Below are positions 15,761 through 24,746 of a DNA stretch of 64,000 nucleotides, in pieces. Numbering within the stretch: position 1 is the stretch's first letter; every line of letters starts with the position of its first letter. Source of the stretch: Clostridia bacterium. Lineage in GTDB: Bacteria; Bacillota; Clostridia; Oscillospirales; CAG-272. The position numbers were made by a program, and so were the translations under genes. Under the pieces are notes generated by a model. That model was not told where the DNA came from. It did not search any database and saw only the letters and a list, made by a program, of their open reading frames with translations. The stretch lies in the NCBI GenBank assembly GCA_017453205.1, contig JAFTKO010000043.1:67454-131453 (forward strand), written 5' to 3'.

Positions 15761-16252
15761 ATGGCAAGAATTTACGTTGACAAATACACGGGGACCTTGG
15801 AACGCACCGACCTCTATTTGGTTCGATTGACCATGCGCGACGGCACTGTGATCGAAGATCTTGAGCCGCGCCGACTCTTCCCTTTCAGCAACACCACCAT
15901 GTACATCACGCTCCTTGACAAGGAAGAACGCGAGGTAGCATTTGTCCGCGATTTGAAAGAATTGGACGAAGCCTCGGTACAAGCCTTGGAGGATTGCTTT
16001 GCGGAATACTACATGATCCCCAAAATTGAACAGCTGTTTGATATCAGTGAAAAGTTCGGCTCGATCAAATGGAAGGTCAAGACCGACCGCGGCAATGTTG
16101 CTTTTCGCATTCGCAACCGACAAAGTGACATCAAATGTCTGCACGGAAGTACGCGCGTACTCATCCGCGACTCCAACGATAACCGCTACGAGATCATCGA
16201 TTACACAGCGCTCGACCAGCACAGCAGATATTTGCTGTTCCCCTATCTATAA
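15761..16252 (+). CDS. DUF1854 family protein
   Basis: 163 residues from the ATG at 15761, with GAGGAGG 8 nt upstream. The family pattern is visible: LVRLTMRDGTVIEDLEPRRLFP near the start, EVAFVRDLKELDEAS in the middle and an RDSNDNRYEI...LDQHS segment near the end. It is cytoplasmic, with no signal or membrane segment. DUF1854 genes are typically found beside ABC exporters of the preceding type, which suggests a regulatory or assembly role for the transporter. A terminator follows directly. Confidence 0.88.
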   Translation: MARIYVDKYTGTLERTDLYLVRLTMRDGTVIEDLEPRRLFPFSNTTMYITLLDKEEREVAFVRDLKELDEASVQALEDCFAEYYMIPKIEQLFDISEKFGSIKWKVKTDRGNVAFRIRNRQSDIKCLHGSTRVLIRDSNDNRYEIIDYTALDQHSRYLLFPYL

Positions 16253-16262
16253 TAAAAGTTGT

Positions 16263-16293
16263 TCCCCTTAGTAAGAAAAACTTGCTAAGGGGA
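16263..16293 (+). terminator. Terminator of the ABC/DUF1854 operon
   Basis: TCCCCTTAGtAAG pairs with CTTgCTAAGGGGA across an A-rich loop and is followed by TTTTTAA. Confidence 0.85.
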
Positions 16294-16417
16294 TTTTTAA
16301 TGGAGCTTGGCAAAATAAGCAATTTGTGTGGCAACAATCGGGAGCAGCGTTTTCGGTGCGTTACTGATCGTTCGGCGGAGCTCTTTTTCTTGTTTGCATT
16401 TGTTTCATCTCTTTTTT

Positions 16418-16463
16418 GCATTTATTCAAATGCTTTTAATAATGATAGCATTCATTTGAATGC
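16418..16463. promoter_or_regulatory. Paired dyad operators upstream of the XRE gene
   Basis: Two 16-nt dyads share GCATT...AATGC ends: GCATTTATTCAAATGC (16418-16433) and GCATTCATTTGAATGC (16448-16463). They are spaced 30 bp start to start, about three helical turns. They sit just upstream of a TATAAT -10 box at 16492-16497. They are candidate binding sites for the XRE protein or another dimeric repressor. Confidence 0.5.
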
Positions 16464-16552
16464 CTGTTAAACATTTTTTTAGATTCCGTGATATAATATA
16501 TATACACACAAAAAAAGAGCCGCTTTTTACGGTTCGGATAGGAGATATTACT

Positions 16553-16771
16553 ATGTATTTTTACCAAAGACTAAAAGACCTTAGAGAGGACAATGACAAA
16601 AATCAAACCGAAGTTGCTGACATTCTTGGAATGAAATATCAACAGTATGCCCTCTACGAAAATGGAGAACGTGAAATACCGCTACACCATTTCATCACGC
16701 TTGCAAAATATTATAACATATCCCTCGATTACCTTGCAGGATTAATTGACACCCCCAAAAAGCTGCACTAA
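16553..16771 (+). CDS. Small XRE-family helix-turn-helix regulator
   Basis: 72 residues from the ATG at 16553 (AGGAG 9 nt upstream). Almost the entire protein is one HTH_3/Cro-CI domain: LKDLREDNDKNQTEVADILG, the recognition helix region MKYQQYALYENGEREIP, and the closing LAKYYNISLDYLAGL. Stand-alone regulators of this type control housekeeping-linked or element-linked genes. No partner gene is apparent, and the dyads at 16418-16463 suggest autoregulation. Confidence 0.92.
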   Translation: MYFYQRLKDLREDNDKNQTEVADILGMKYQQYALYENGEREIPLHHFITLAKYYNISLDYLAGLIDTPKKLH

Positions 16772-16814
16772 CCCTTTTGTTTTTCTATCCCCTCGAATTT
16801 AGCGGATAAAAATA

Positions 16815-16857
16815 AAAAACGACATAATTAGGAATCTCCCTAATTTATGCCGTTTTT
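16815..16857. terminator. Bidirectional terminator between the XRE gene and the cysteine desulfurase
   Basis: AAAACGaCATAAtTTAGG-type arms pair around AATCT with CCTAATTTATGCCGTTTT (one or two mismatches). A-runs and T-runs on the two sides suit both convergent genes. Confidence 0.75.
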
Positions 16858-16873
16858 TGTTGCGCCAATCGAC

Positions 16874-18046
16874 TTACCGATGAATTTTTACCAATCTGCC
16901 AATGGCGGTTTCCAGCGAGGCAGTCAAGCAATCAACATCCTCACGGGTATTTTGTACACCAAAGCTGACACGGATCGAGCACTCGATTTGTGCCGGTGTT
17001 AATCCAAACGCGGTCAAAGCCGAGCTGACGTTGTGTGAGTGCGAAGAGCAAGCCGAACCGTTGGAAATATAGATCCCGTCTGCCGAAAGCGCATGGAGCA
17101 TCGTTTCACTTCTGATATCGGGAAGTGTAAGATTGAGAATATGCGGGGCGCATTTGCCGGCGGGGGTATTCAATTGTACGGATAGTGCCGAAAGACGCTC
17201 GCGGGCGTAATCACGCAAATCAGTCAGATATGCAACCGATTTTGCAAGGTCGGCATACCCCTCCTCCACCGCGGCACCAAAGCCGACAATACCGATGACA
17301 TTTTCGGTGCCCGAGCGAAAGCCGTGTTCCTGTCCGCCGCCAAGCAGTGTGGGGACAAAATCGCGGCGCTTGAGTGCCTCGGTCGAAGCGTAGAGCGCTC
17401 CCGCACCTTTCGGTCCGTGTATCTTGTGCGCACTGATCGTGACAAGATCGGCTTTGAGCACCATGGGAGAGAGACGGCATTTGAGGTACCCCTGTACTGC
17501 GTCGGTATGGGTAACGATATTGGGATTTTTGGCTTTTGCCATGGCAAAGGCACGCCCAATGTCATACATGGCACCCGTTTCGTTGTTGACGGTCATCATG
17601 GAGATCAAAAAGGTACGGTCGTTCAGCGCGGATTCCAATTGATCAAAATCAAGAACGCCTTGCTTTGTGGCGATGCGGATGACTTCAAAACCGTCCTTTT
17701 CCAAAGCGCGCATGGCATTTTCCACTCCCGCGTGCTCGGAGTCAGTGGTGATGATCCGCCCACCTTTGCGGCGCGGTTTTGCATATGCCGTGCCAAAGAT
17801 GGCAAGGTTATCCGCCTCGCTCCCACAGGAGGTAAAGGTCAACTGTCCCGCTTCCACAGCGGTACGCAATCCAAGCGAGACGGCAATTTTTTTTCGCGCC
17901 TGTTCCACCAAGGTGTGCGCCGCCTGTCCCACCGTATGCAGAGATGAAGGATTTCCGTAGACCTCCATCGCGTCACACATTGCCTTTTTTGCGGCATTTG
18001 AGAGCGGTGTGGTAGCGCTGTTGTCAAGATAAATTTGTTTTGTCAT
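16874..18046 (-). CDS. Cysteine desulfurase (NifS/IscS class)
   Basis: 390 residues. This PLP enzyme takes sulfur from cysteine for Fe-S clusters or tRNA thiolation. It opens with YLDNSATTPLS. The PLP lysine is Lys208 in SAHKIHGPKG, and the catalytic Cys333 lies in SNGSACSSHSHN on the long mobile loop of the NifS/IscS group. The RSGTENV motif binds substrate. No iscU or thiI lies beside it. The start lacks a good Shine-Dalgarno sequence but is 15 nt after the upstream lipoprotein stop, which suggests translational coupling. Confidence 0.95.
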   Translation of the reverse strand: MTKQIYLDNSATTPLSNAAKKAMCDAMEVYGNPSSLHTVGQAAHTLVEQARKKIAVSLGLRTAVEAGQLTFTSCGSEADNLAIFGTAYAKPRRKGGRIITTDSEHAGVENAMRALEKDGFEVIRIATKQGVLDFDQLESALNDRTFLISMMTVNNETGAMYDIGRAFAMAKAKNPNIVTHTDAVQGYLKCRLSPMVLKADLVTISAHKIHGPKGAGALYASTEALKRRDFVPTLLGGGQEHGFRSGTENVIGIVGFGAAVEEGYADLAKSVAYLTDLRDYARERLSALSVQLNTPAGKCAPHILNLTLPDIRSETMLHALSADGIYISNGSACSSHSHNVSSALTAFGLTPAQIECSIRVSFGVQNTREDVDCLTASLETAIGRLVKIHR

Positions 18047-18061
18047 ATAAAATGTTTCTAA

Positions 18062-19195
18062 TCAGTGAAATTCAAATACATCGATCATGGCGTCCACATC
18101 GGAGAGATGTTCGTCAAAATGTTCGGGTGTTGCCGTGTAGGTCAAGCTGTAAATCATGCTTTTGTATGCGGCAACCACCTGCTTGTAGCGGTACTCGGTA
18201 CCGCCCACCGTGTAGCGGTAAACATAAGCGGTTGCAACTCTGCCGCCAAGGTCGACGCCCTCGGTTTTGGAAAGCAGTTCATAACCGTCGGCAGTGGTGG
18301 TGTTTTTCATCATTTCCTCGCAAAGCGCAAAATATTCTCCCACGCTCATGCTTTCGGTATTCGGCATATAGGGAACCACGCTGACCGAGGAACGGTCGCC
18401 CTCAAAATACGCGGAGAAGATCTCCTCGTCAAGATTGACCGTCCAGCTTTCGGGAACATAAAAGTTGTATGCCACATCGTTGTTGGATGCGAGCTTCATA
18501 CCGTCGGGCGCCTCGGCATTCGCGTCGAGATCCTTGACATAGTCATCGGGGTAATAGGGATCGGCAAAGATAAAGTTGTCGAGGATCAGCTCCACATTGG
18601 AAAGATGTGAGGTATACTGATCTTTTTCGGCAATAAAGGAAAAGAGGTAAAAAGCGCTGTCCTTTTCGGTAATGACCTGCAAAAAGTGCAGCTCGGCACC
18701 GTCAACGATGCCCTTCCAGTGATAACGCCATGCGTTGTACTTGTTGAGCAGATCCTGTGTCTTTGCGTCAACCTCGGCAAGGCTACCGCCCAAAGAGAGC
18801 TCCTGCAATGTCGGGAAACAGTGATTGGACCAAAACCAATCGATACGCAATTCTCCGGTTCTGTCCACTTCCTCACCGGTCCCGTCGGTTTGTGTTTCGA
18901 TTTGTGCCTTTTCTTGGAGGTCGGATTGCATTTGTGCCTCCATCTCGGCGGTGATCTCGTGCTTGGTAACACTGACGGTGGATTGTGCACTCAAGGTTGC
19001 ATAACCGCCCGAAACGCCATACGCCGTGTTGACGTTCCACGATGTGGGAATATAGAGCCGAAAATCGGCGCCTGCGGCGGTGGCAAGCTTCATGCCCTCG
19101 GGGAGGTTCTCATCGGCGTCTCGCACACAGGAGGTAAAGCCAAGGAGAAGTGTGAGGGCGAGCAAAAGTGCCGCCGTTCTGATTTTTGTTTTCAT
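18062..19195 (-). CDS. Lipoprotein with two PsbP/DUF1795-like domains
   Basis: 377 residues from the ATG at 19195 (AAAGGA 12 nt upstream). The lipobox is LGFTSC, with Cys near residue 23. Two homologous halves follow. Each begins P-(E/D)-GMKLA, then F(R)LYIP.SW.VN or YNFYVP.SWTVN, and each ends in a long amphipathic stretch with L.NV(E/D)..(L/I)D.F. This matches PsbP/Mog1-like folds of membrane-bound lipoproteins (an inference from pattern). It is probably cotranscribed with the LRR gene upstream and the cysteine desulfurase downstream. Function unknown. Confidence 0.8.
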   Translation of the reverse strand: MKTKIRTAALLLALTLLLGFTSCVRDADENLPEGMKLATAAGADFRLYIPTSWNVNTAYGVSGGYATLSAQSTVSVTKHEITAEMEAQMQSDLQEKAQIETQTDGTGEEVDRTGELRIDWFWSNHCFPTLQELSLGGSLAEVDAKTQDLLNKYNAWRYHWKGIVDGAELHFLQVITEKDSAFYLFSFIAEKDQYTSHLSNVELILDNFIFADPYYPDDYVKDLDANAEAPDGMKLASNNDVAYNFYVPESWTVNLDEEIFSAYFEGDRSSVSVVPYMPNTESMSVGEYFALCEEMMKNTTTADGYELLSKTEGVDLGGRVATAYVYRYTVGGTEYRYKQVVAAYKSMIYSLTYTATPEHFDEHLSDVDAMIDVFEFH

Positions 19196-19250
19196 TGATT
19201 TTTTCGATCCTTTCCGATGCGGAATTTTTATCATTGTAACATATTTATGT

Positions 19251-20864
19251 TTAAACATCATCAATTTTCTGTAAATTCTCTTCGACGTCGGCAGGTTGAG
19301 ACACATTTTCCTCCTGTGCAGGCGTTTCGATTTTAGGCGGGTCCGACACAGGAGCCCTGTGTTTGGCACGACGAAATTTTGCACGGGAGAGTGTTTTTTT
19401 GATCTCAAGCCGCAATTCTTCCTTGCGTTCGTCCGAGGAGTCGGCAGAGGTCAATTCGTCAAACAAAAGCGACAGCTGGAGCTCTCCATGGAAAATCACA
19501 TTGGTCTCCTGGGGGACATCCCAGCGGTCAAGACGGTAACGGAACAGACGCAATGTGTCGGGAACGACCAAGGTCTTTAGCGCATCGCAACCCGTAAACA
19601 CACCGTATTCGATATCTATGCGGTGCTCGGGCAGGATCACCGTGCAAAGCGCGGTACAATCGGCAAACACATGACTCTCGATGCGCCGCAATTCGGCGGG
19701 CAAACTGATCTCGGTCAAGCTTTCGCACTCAGAAAACGCATGCTCCTCCAAAAGCGCAAGCTGTTTGGGAAGCTGCAGGGAGGACAGCGACAGGCAACGG
19801 CAAAACGCGCGTTCGCCGATACGGGTGACACTGTCGGGGAGCTTGATCTCGGTCAAGGCAAAGCAACAGAGAAAGCTCTCGTCCTCAACGGCGTCGAGCG
19901 AGGAATGAATCTCGACATCCGCAAGCGCCGAGCAATAGGCAAACGCACGCTTGCCGATCTCGCGGACATTGGCGGGAATGATGGCTTTTTCCAAGGAGCG
20001 GCACCCCAAAAACGCCGAAGCGCCAATGCGTGTCAGCATGGGAGAAAGCTCGACATGGCGAAGCACGCGGCAAGAACAAAAAGCATTGACACCGATGTGC
20101 GTCAAATTTTCCGGCAGCTCCACTTCCTCCAGCGCCTCACAGCAGGAAAATGTATAGTCCCCCACAAAACGAACCATGGGGGGGATGCGGAACGAACGCA
20201 AGGAGCGGCAATCCGAAAACGCGCCGCTGCCAAGATATGTCACTTCCTCGGGTAAATGCAGCTCCTTGAGCGCCGAACAGTGCCCAAAAGCGTATCTTCC
20301 TACGGTGCGCACGCTTGACGGAACTGTCAAGAGCTGCAATGACGAGCAATTAAAAAAGGTGCCGCGGTGAATCGCCGACAGGTTCTCGGGCAGGGTCAGA
20401 TCGTCCAATGCGACACAGTCGCAAAACGCATAGGCACCGAGATTGGTCACATTTGCGGAAAGGACCGCATGGTGCAGGGAGGAACAGCCGCGAAACGCAC
20501 CGTTACCCACGGAAATGACCGAACGGGGTAAGATCACCGAGGTCAGCGAAGCACAGTTACGAAAGGCATCGTCACCGATGATGCGCAAGCCCGAGGGAAA
20601 GGTCACTGTACGCAACGCCGAGCAGTTGCGGAACGCGTTTGGCTGAATGACCGAAACATTCTTACCCAACACCAACCGCGTCAGCTTGTGATTCCCGCGA
20701 AAAGCTCCCTCGGATATGGTAGACACCGAGTCGGGGATCACGATCTCACTTTTCTTTCCGTAATAGCGGACAAATTCCCCGTTTCGGATCTCGCTGTTGC
20801 GCAACAGCTCGGTGTCTGCCTCGGCGTTGGCGGCGCGGACGCGTTTTTCTATCTCTTTTGCCAT
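19251..20864 (-). CDS. BspA-type leucine-rich repeat protein (LRR_5)
   Basis: 537 residues from the ATG at 20864 (GAGAGGAAA upstream). Residues about 45-460 contain about 18 repeats of roughly 23 residues, with the pattern IP..V..IG..AF..C..L..V.LP (for example IIGDDAFRNCASLTSV). The N-terminus (MAKEIEKRVRAAN) has no signal peptide, and the C-terminus is a charged, helical tail. Most BspA-like LRR proteins are secreted adhesins, so a cytoplasmic form is unusual. The next gene, a lipoprotein, begins 55 nt downstream. Confidence 0.88.
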   Translation of the reverse strand: MAKEIEKRVRAANAEADTELLRNSEIRNGEFVRYYGKKSEIVIPDSVSTISEGAFRGNHKLTRLVLGKNVSVIQPNAFRNCSALRTVTFPSGLRIIGDDAFRNCASLTSVILPRSVISVGNGAFRGCSSLHHAVLSANVTNLGAYAFCDCVALDDLTLPENLSAIHRGTFFNCSSLQLLTVPSSVRTVGRYAFGHCSALKELHLPEEVTYLGSGAFSDCRSLRSFRIPPMVRFVGDYTFSCCEALEEVELPENLTHIGVNAFCSCRVLRHVELSPMLTRIGASAFLGCRSLEKAIIPANVREIGKRAFAYCSALADVEIHSSLDAVEDESFLCCFALTEIKLPDSVTRIGERAFCRCLSLSSLQLPKQLALLEEHAFSECESLTEISLPAELRRIESHVFADCTALCTVILPEHRIDIEYGVFTGCDALKTLVVPDTLRLFRYRLDRWDVPQETNVIFHGELQLSLLFDELTSADSSDERKEELRLEIKKTLSRAKFRRAKHRAPVSDPPKIETPAQEENVSQPADVEENLQKIDDV

Positions 20865-20924
20865 GTTGGTTTCCTCTCTGAATAAAATTAGGATCGTTTT
20901 GTATGCAATGACAGATACGGATGC

Positions 20925-20963
20925 TTGAATAAAAGCGCAAACAAGGCTTACGCTTTTATTCAA
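20925..20963 (-). terminator. Second hairpin downstream of the flotillin gene
   Basis: The perfect 13-bp arms TTGAATAAAAGCG (20925-20937) and CGCTTTTATTCAA (20951-20963) give a stable stem. The arm contains the A/T run. Confidence 0.55.
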
Positions 20964-20983
20964 AATTCGTATCAAACGCCTAC

Positions 20984-21007
20984 GCCACCCCCTTTGCAGG
21001 GGGTGGC
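20984..21007 (-). terminator. Terminator-like hairpin of the flotillin gene
   Basis: The 9-bp arms GCCACCCCC and GGGGGTGGC surround TTTGCA. The hairpin begins 24 nt after the flotillin stop. The T-run behind it is poor. Confidence 0.6.
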
Positions 21008-21030
21008 TTTTGGTATGTAAAGTGTTTTGT

Positions 21031-22458
21031 TTACGCCTCGGGCTCTTCTTTATTTTCAGTAGGCGGCACAGAGGGTGTAGACCCGAGCTTGCCTCCGACG
21101 ACTCCCGCAAGCAATGCTCCGAGATCGATGCCGGTCGACTCTTTCATTCCCTCCATGATCTGGCTGGCGCTGTTCATCACATCCTTGACCACCTTGGTGG
21201 CATTGCCGTCGCCGTACATCACAATGCGGTCGGTCTGCGACAGCGGAGAAGCGGCGTTCTTAACGACCTCGGGAAGAGCAGTCAAGTACATTTCGAGCAC
21301 CGACGCCTCACCCATCTTCTTTTGCGCTTCGGCTTTCTTTTCAATCGCCTCTGCCTCAGCAAGACCCTTGGCACGGATACCTGCCGCCTCTTGCTCCATC
21401 ATGTAGCGCAAAGCCTCGGCTTCGGCTCTCTTTGCCTCTGCCGCCTGTATGGCACGGTATTTTTCGGCCTCTGCCTCTTTTTGCTGTTTGATCAGCTCTG
21501 CCTCTGCCTGTTTTTCCATCTGATACTTCAACGCATCAGCTTGCTTGCGGATTTCGGCGTCCAACTGACGCTCCTTGAGCGCGATCTCCTTTTCCGCCAA
21601 TTCTGCTTCCTTCTCTTTGCGGGCAATGTCGGCGTTGGAGCGCGTGATCTCAATGGTCTTACGCTGATTTTCCTGTTGGATTGAATAAGCCGCGTCTGCC
21701 TCGGCACGCTTGGTTTCGGAACGCACCTTCATATCCGCTTGCTGTACGGCAAGCTCGGCGTCCTGTTCCGCAATCTTCTTTTCTGCTTCTACGCGCACGG
21801 CGTTTGCCTCCTGCTGTGCGTTCGCGGTCGCAATGGAAATGTCTCTTTGCGCGTTGGCTTTTGCGATCTGTGCGTTCTTACGGATCTGCTCGACATTGTC
21901 GATACCCATGTTCTCAATGGTTCCGGCAGCATCCTTAAAATTCTGAATATTAAAGTTTACCACCTCAATGCCCAGCTTTTCCATATCCGGCACTACGTTT
22001 TCGGTAATCTTTTTGGCAACGCCTTGACGGTCTTGAACCATTTCCTTGAGTCCTACCGAACCCACGATCTCGCGCATATTACCCTCAAGCACTTGTGTCA
22101 CCAAGGTCACAAGCTCGGGTTGACGCAGATTGAGGAGTGCCTCGGACGCACGCTCCAACAGCTCGGGATCCGAAGAGATCTTGATGTTGGCAACACCGTC
22201 CACGGTCACGTTAATAAACTCGTTGGTGGGAACCGCTTCGCTGGTCTTCACATCGACCTGCATCACACGCAAGGAGAGCCTATCCACGCGCTCAAAGAAC
22301 AAAACGCGCCAACCGGCTTTACCGATCAAAATACGTTTTTTACCGAGACCGGAAATGATGTACGCTGTGTCGGGCGGTGCTTTGAGGTAGCCGCCGATCA
22401 AAAACAGCAGCAACAGCGCGCCTACAACGGCACCCACAATGATAGCAATTTGTTCCAT
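21031..22458 (-). CDS. floT: Flotillin-like SPFH-domain protein
   Basis: 475 residues. An N-terminal hydrophobic segment (residues about 4-25) inserts into the membrane and is followed by an SPFH/band-7 domain (about 30-200). A long Ala/Glu/Lys-rich coiled coil (about 205-400: repeated AEAEAL, KQAEAELIK) and a Gly/Pro-rich tail complete the flotillin layout. Such proteins assemble functional membrane microdomains and affect fluidity and secretion. No nfeD partner lies adjacent. Start supported by AGGAGG 8 nt upstream and the promoter at 22515-22543. Confidence 0.93.
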   Translation of the reverse strand: MEQIAIIVGAVVGALLLLFLIGGYLKAPPDTAYIISGLGKKRILIGKAGWRVLFFERVDRLSLRVMQVDVKTSEAVPTNEFINVTVDGVANIKISSDPELLERASEALLNLRQPELVTLVTQVLEGNMREIVGSVGLKEMVQDRQGVAKKITENVVPDMEKLGIEVVNFNIQNFKDAAGTIENMGIDNVEQIRKNAQIAKANAQRDISIATANAQQEANAVRVEAEKKIAEQDAELAVQQADMKVRSETKRAEADAAYSIQQENQRKTIEITRSNADIARKEKEAELAEKEIALKERQLDAEIRKQADALKYQMEKQAEAELIKQQKEAEAEKYRAIQAAEAKRAEAEALRYMMEQEAAGIRAKGLAEAEAIEKKAEAQKKMGEASVLEMYLTALPEVVKNAASPLSQTDRIVMYGDGNATKVVKDVMNSASQIMEGMKESTGIDLGALLAGVVGGKLGSTPSVPPTENKEEPEA

Positions 22459-22514
22459 AATAAAATCCTCCTAAAAAGTTATTTTTTGAGATATTGGTAC
22501 CATATCACGTTTAT

Positions 22515-22543
22515 ATTATATCACACAGTCAAGTGATTGTCAA
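22515..22543 (-). promoter_or_regulatory. Promoter of the flotillin gene
   Basis: Perfect consensus on the minus strand: TTGACA (plus 22538-22543), 17-nt spacer, TATAAT (plus 22515-22520). Confidence 0.88.
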
Positions 22544-22597
22544 TAGTTTTTGCAAAAATAATTTCAGAATATTTTAAGACGCAATCAAGTGACTGCA

Positions 22598-23533
22598 TCA
22601 CACATCCATTCCCATCTGCCGCATCAGCTTTTTATTAAACTCCTCCGCGGCGTTGTAGCCCATTCTTTTTTGTCGATTGTTCATTGCCGCTATCTCAAGA
22701 ATGATGGCAAGGTTTCTGCCGGGACGGACGGGGACGGTGATCGAGGGGACGTCGATGCCGAGGATGTTGATGGTCTCCTCGTCCATGCCCATACGGTCGT
22801 ACATCTTCCCTTCCACCCAGTTTTCCAGCTGAATGACAATGTCGATACGCTCGGTGAGCTTCACGGAGCCGATACCGAACAGGCGGCGCACATCCACAAT
22901 GCCAATTCCCCGCAGCTCGACATAGTGGCGGATGATCTCGGGCGCCGAGCCGACCAGAGTTTTGTCGGAAACGCGCTTGATCTCTACGGCGTCGTCGGCG
23001 ATGAGACGGTGACCTCTCTTGACCAACTCAATGGCGGTCTCACTTTTGCCGATGCCGCTGTCGCCAAGAAGCAGCATTCCTTCGCCGTATACTTCCACCA
23101 GTCCGCCGTGACGCGTGATGCGCGGCGCCAAGTGCGTGTTGAGGGATGCGATGAGGCTTGCCATGATGGGACTGGTCTTGACCTGTGTACGCATGACGGG
23201 TACCTGTTGGATACGCGCACGTTCAATAACGACCTCATCCACAGGCAGATTGGTGGTATAGAGAATGGCAACCGGCTTTGCGTCAACAAACTTTTGCAGC
23301 ATTACTCGCTTGGTGCTCGGCTCCAAGGATTGCAGATAGTGAGTCTCTGCTTTTCCGATCAGTTGAATGCGGTCGGGTTCAAAGATCTCGTAAAATCCGG
23401 CAAGCGCAAGACCGGGACGGTTGACCTCGTTGGTGATGATCTGGATCTCGTCATAATTCTCGGGCTTAACGATCAGTTCAAAATGAAATTCCTCCACGAT
23501 CGTTGAAAGTGGGATCTTGTAGCGTTCTTTCAT
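22598..23533 (-). CDS. hprK: HPr kinase/phosphorylase
   Basis: 311 residues, the normal length. It phosphorylates HPr on a serine and removes that phosphate, the sensor step of carbon catabolite control in Bacillota. The N-terminal regulatory half is followed by RHGGLVEVYG with the family histidine, Walker A GDSGIGKSE (157-165), and the C-terminal signature VPVRPGRN.A.I.E.AAMN. The start has AAGGAG about 5 nt upstream. It is flanked by a flotillin gene downstream and a divergent lipoprotein gene. Confidence 0.97.
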   Translation of the reverse strand: MKERYKIPLSTIVEEFHFELIVKPENYDEIQIITNEVNRPGLALAGFYEIFEPDRIQLIGKAETHYLQSLEPSTKRVMLQKFVDAKPVAILYTTNLPVDEVVIERARIQQVPVMRTQVKTSPIMASLIASLNTHLAPRITRHGGLVEVYGEGMLLLGDSGIGKSETAIELVKRGHRLIADDAVEIKRVSDKTLVGSAPEIIRHYVELRGIGIVDVRRLFGIGSVKLTERIDIVIQLENWVEGKMYDRMGMDEETINILGIDVPSITVPVRPGRNLAIILEIAAMNNRQKRMGYNAAEEFNKKLMRQMGMDV

Positions 23534-23697
23534 ACTCCTTCTCCTCAGCTTGGTGTGAATATATATATTTTATCACAAAATTCTTCCAATGAAAATACCT
23601 TTTTGAAAAATTCGTCGCCTTTTTTCTTCATATTCATAAAAAAGACACAAGTATCCTGTATAATGATGGGGTAAGAGCTTATTCAAAGGAGAAAAAC

Positions 23698-24708
23698 ATG
23701 AAAAAAATCTGTCAAGTTGTCGCTTTGACGGTGGCAACGGTTTTGCTTTTGGCGTTGTGCGCGGGCTGTTCCTCGCAAAAAAGACAGGAACAAAAGGTCA
23801 TCGGCACCTGCGCGGGTTGCGATGTTTTATATGAGGAGCTGCGCTACGTTACCTTGACCTACAAGGATTTGTTTGAAGCAACCTACGGCGAGGGCATTTG
23901 GGACAATCCCGCCACTGCCGAGCAATACCGCGCGGAGTTGGAGGAAACCGTTTGGTCGATCATGCTCAACAACTATGCCGTGCTTGCCGCTTGTCAAGCT
24001 TACGGAATGCAGTTGGAGGACATGGAAAATGAGGATATCGTCGCCGCCGTGGACAGACAGATATCGGAGGCAGTCGATGCTTGGGGAGATGAAGATGCCT
24101 TTGCGGAAGAGTTAAAGAGCATGTATATGACCGAACATCTGATGCGCTTTGTTTTGACCGTGACACAGATGGAAAACGAGTTGCTTTACGTTTTGACCGA
24201 TGACCTCGGTGTGATCGAAAACGATACCAACGCATTTATCAATTGGTTGGAGGACGGCAATTGCGTGTATGTCCGCCATGTGTTCGTCCGCAATGACAAG
24301 GGCGATGACATTGAAGCCAACCGTGCCGCCGCCGATGAGCTGCGCCGAAAGCTGACGGGCGCGACCGACGAGGAGATCACAGCCATCGTCAAAAGCGCCG
24401 CCAACGAGGAGCTGAACTATCTGAACCCCTATTATATCGTGCGAGATGTTTATACCCAGGAGATGGAGACCGCCGCATTTGCACTTGCCGAGGTGGGAGA
24501 AGTGAGCGAGGTGATCGAGACCGAGGACGGATTTTACGTACTTCTCCGTGTGGAAGATAATCCCACGACCCTACTCTCCAACTCCGTGTCCCTGCTGTCC
24601 TCCTATCAGTGGGCAAAGGTCGAGCAGCTTGTGGAGACCTACCGTGCCGAATTAACCATTGAGAAAAATGACTACGGCAAGAGCCTTGATCTGCTTGCCA
24701 TTGAATAA
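23698..24708 (+). CDS. PrsA/SurA-like foldase lipoprotein
   Basis: 336 residues. Signal and lipobox (LLALCAGC, Cys near residue 25). A helical SurA-N-like chaperone segment covers residues about 45-185. A degraded parvulin domain follows (VRHVFVRND, residues about 195-285, ending in G.V.EVIETEDGFYVLLRV). This is the layout of extracytoplasmic peptidyl-prolyl isomerases that help secreted proteins fold. AAAGGAG lies just upstream of the ATG. The next gene, a membrane-anchored protein, follows 38 nt later. Confidence 0.82.
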   Translation: MKKICQVVALTVATVLLLALCAGCSSQKRQEQKVIGTCAGCDVLYEELRYVTLTYKDLFEATYGEGIWDNPATAEQYRAELEETVWSIMLNNYAVLAACQAYGMQLEDMENEDIVAAVDRQISEAVDAWGDEDAFAEELKSMYMTEHLMRFVLTVTQMENELLYVLTDDLGVIENDTNAFINWLEDGNCVYVRHVFVRNDKGDDIEANRAAADELRRKLTGATDEEITAIVKSAANEELNYLNPYYIVRDVYTQEMETAAFALAEVGEVSEVIETEDGFYVLLRVEDNPTTLLSNSVSLLSSYQWAKVEQLVETYRAELTIEKNDYGKSLDLLAIE

Positions 24709-24746
24709 AGAAGATCATCATCGAATTTTGAGAAAGGAGAGCCCCG

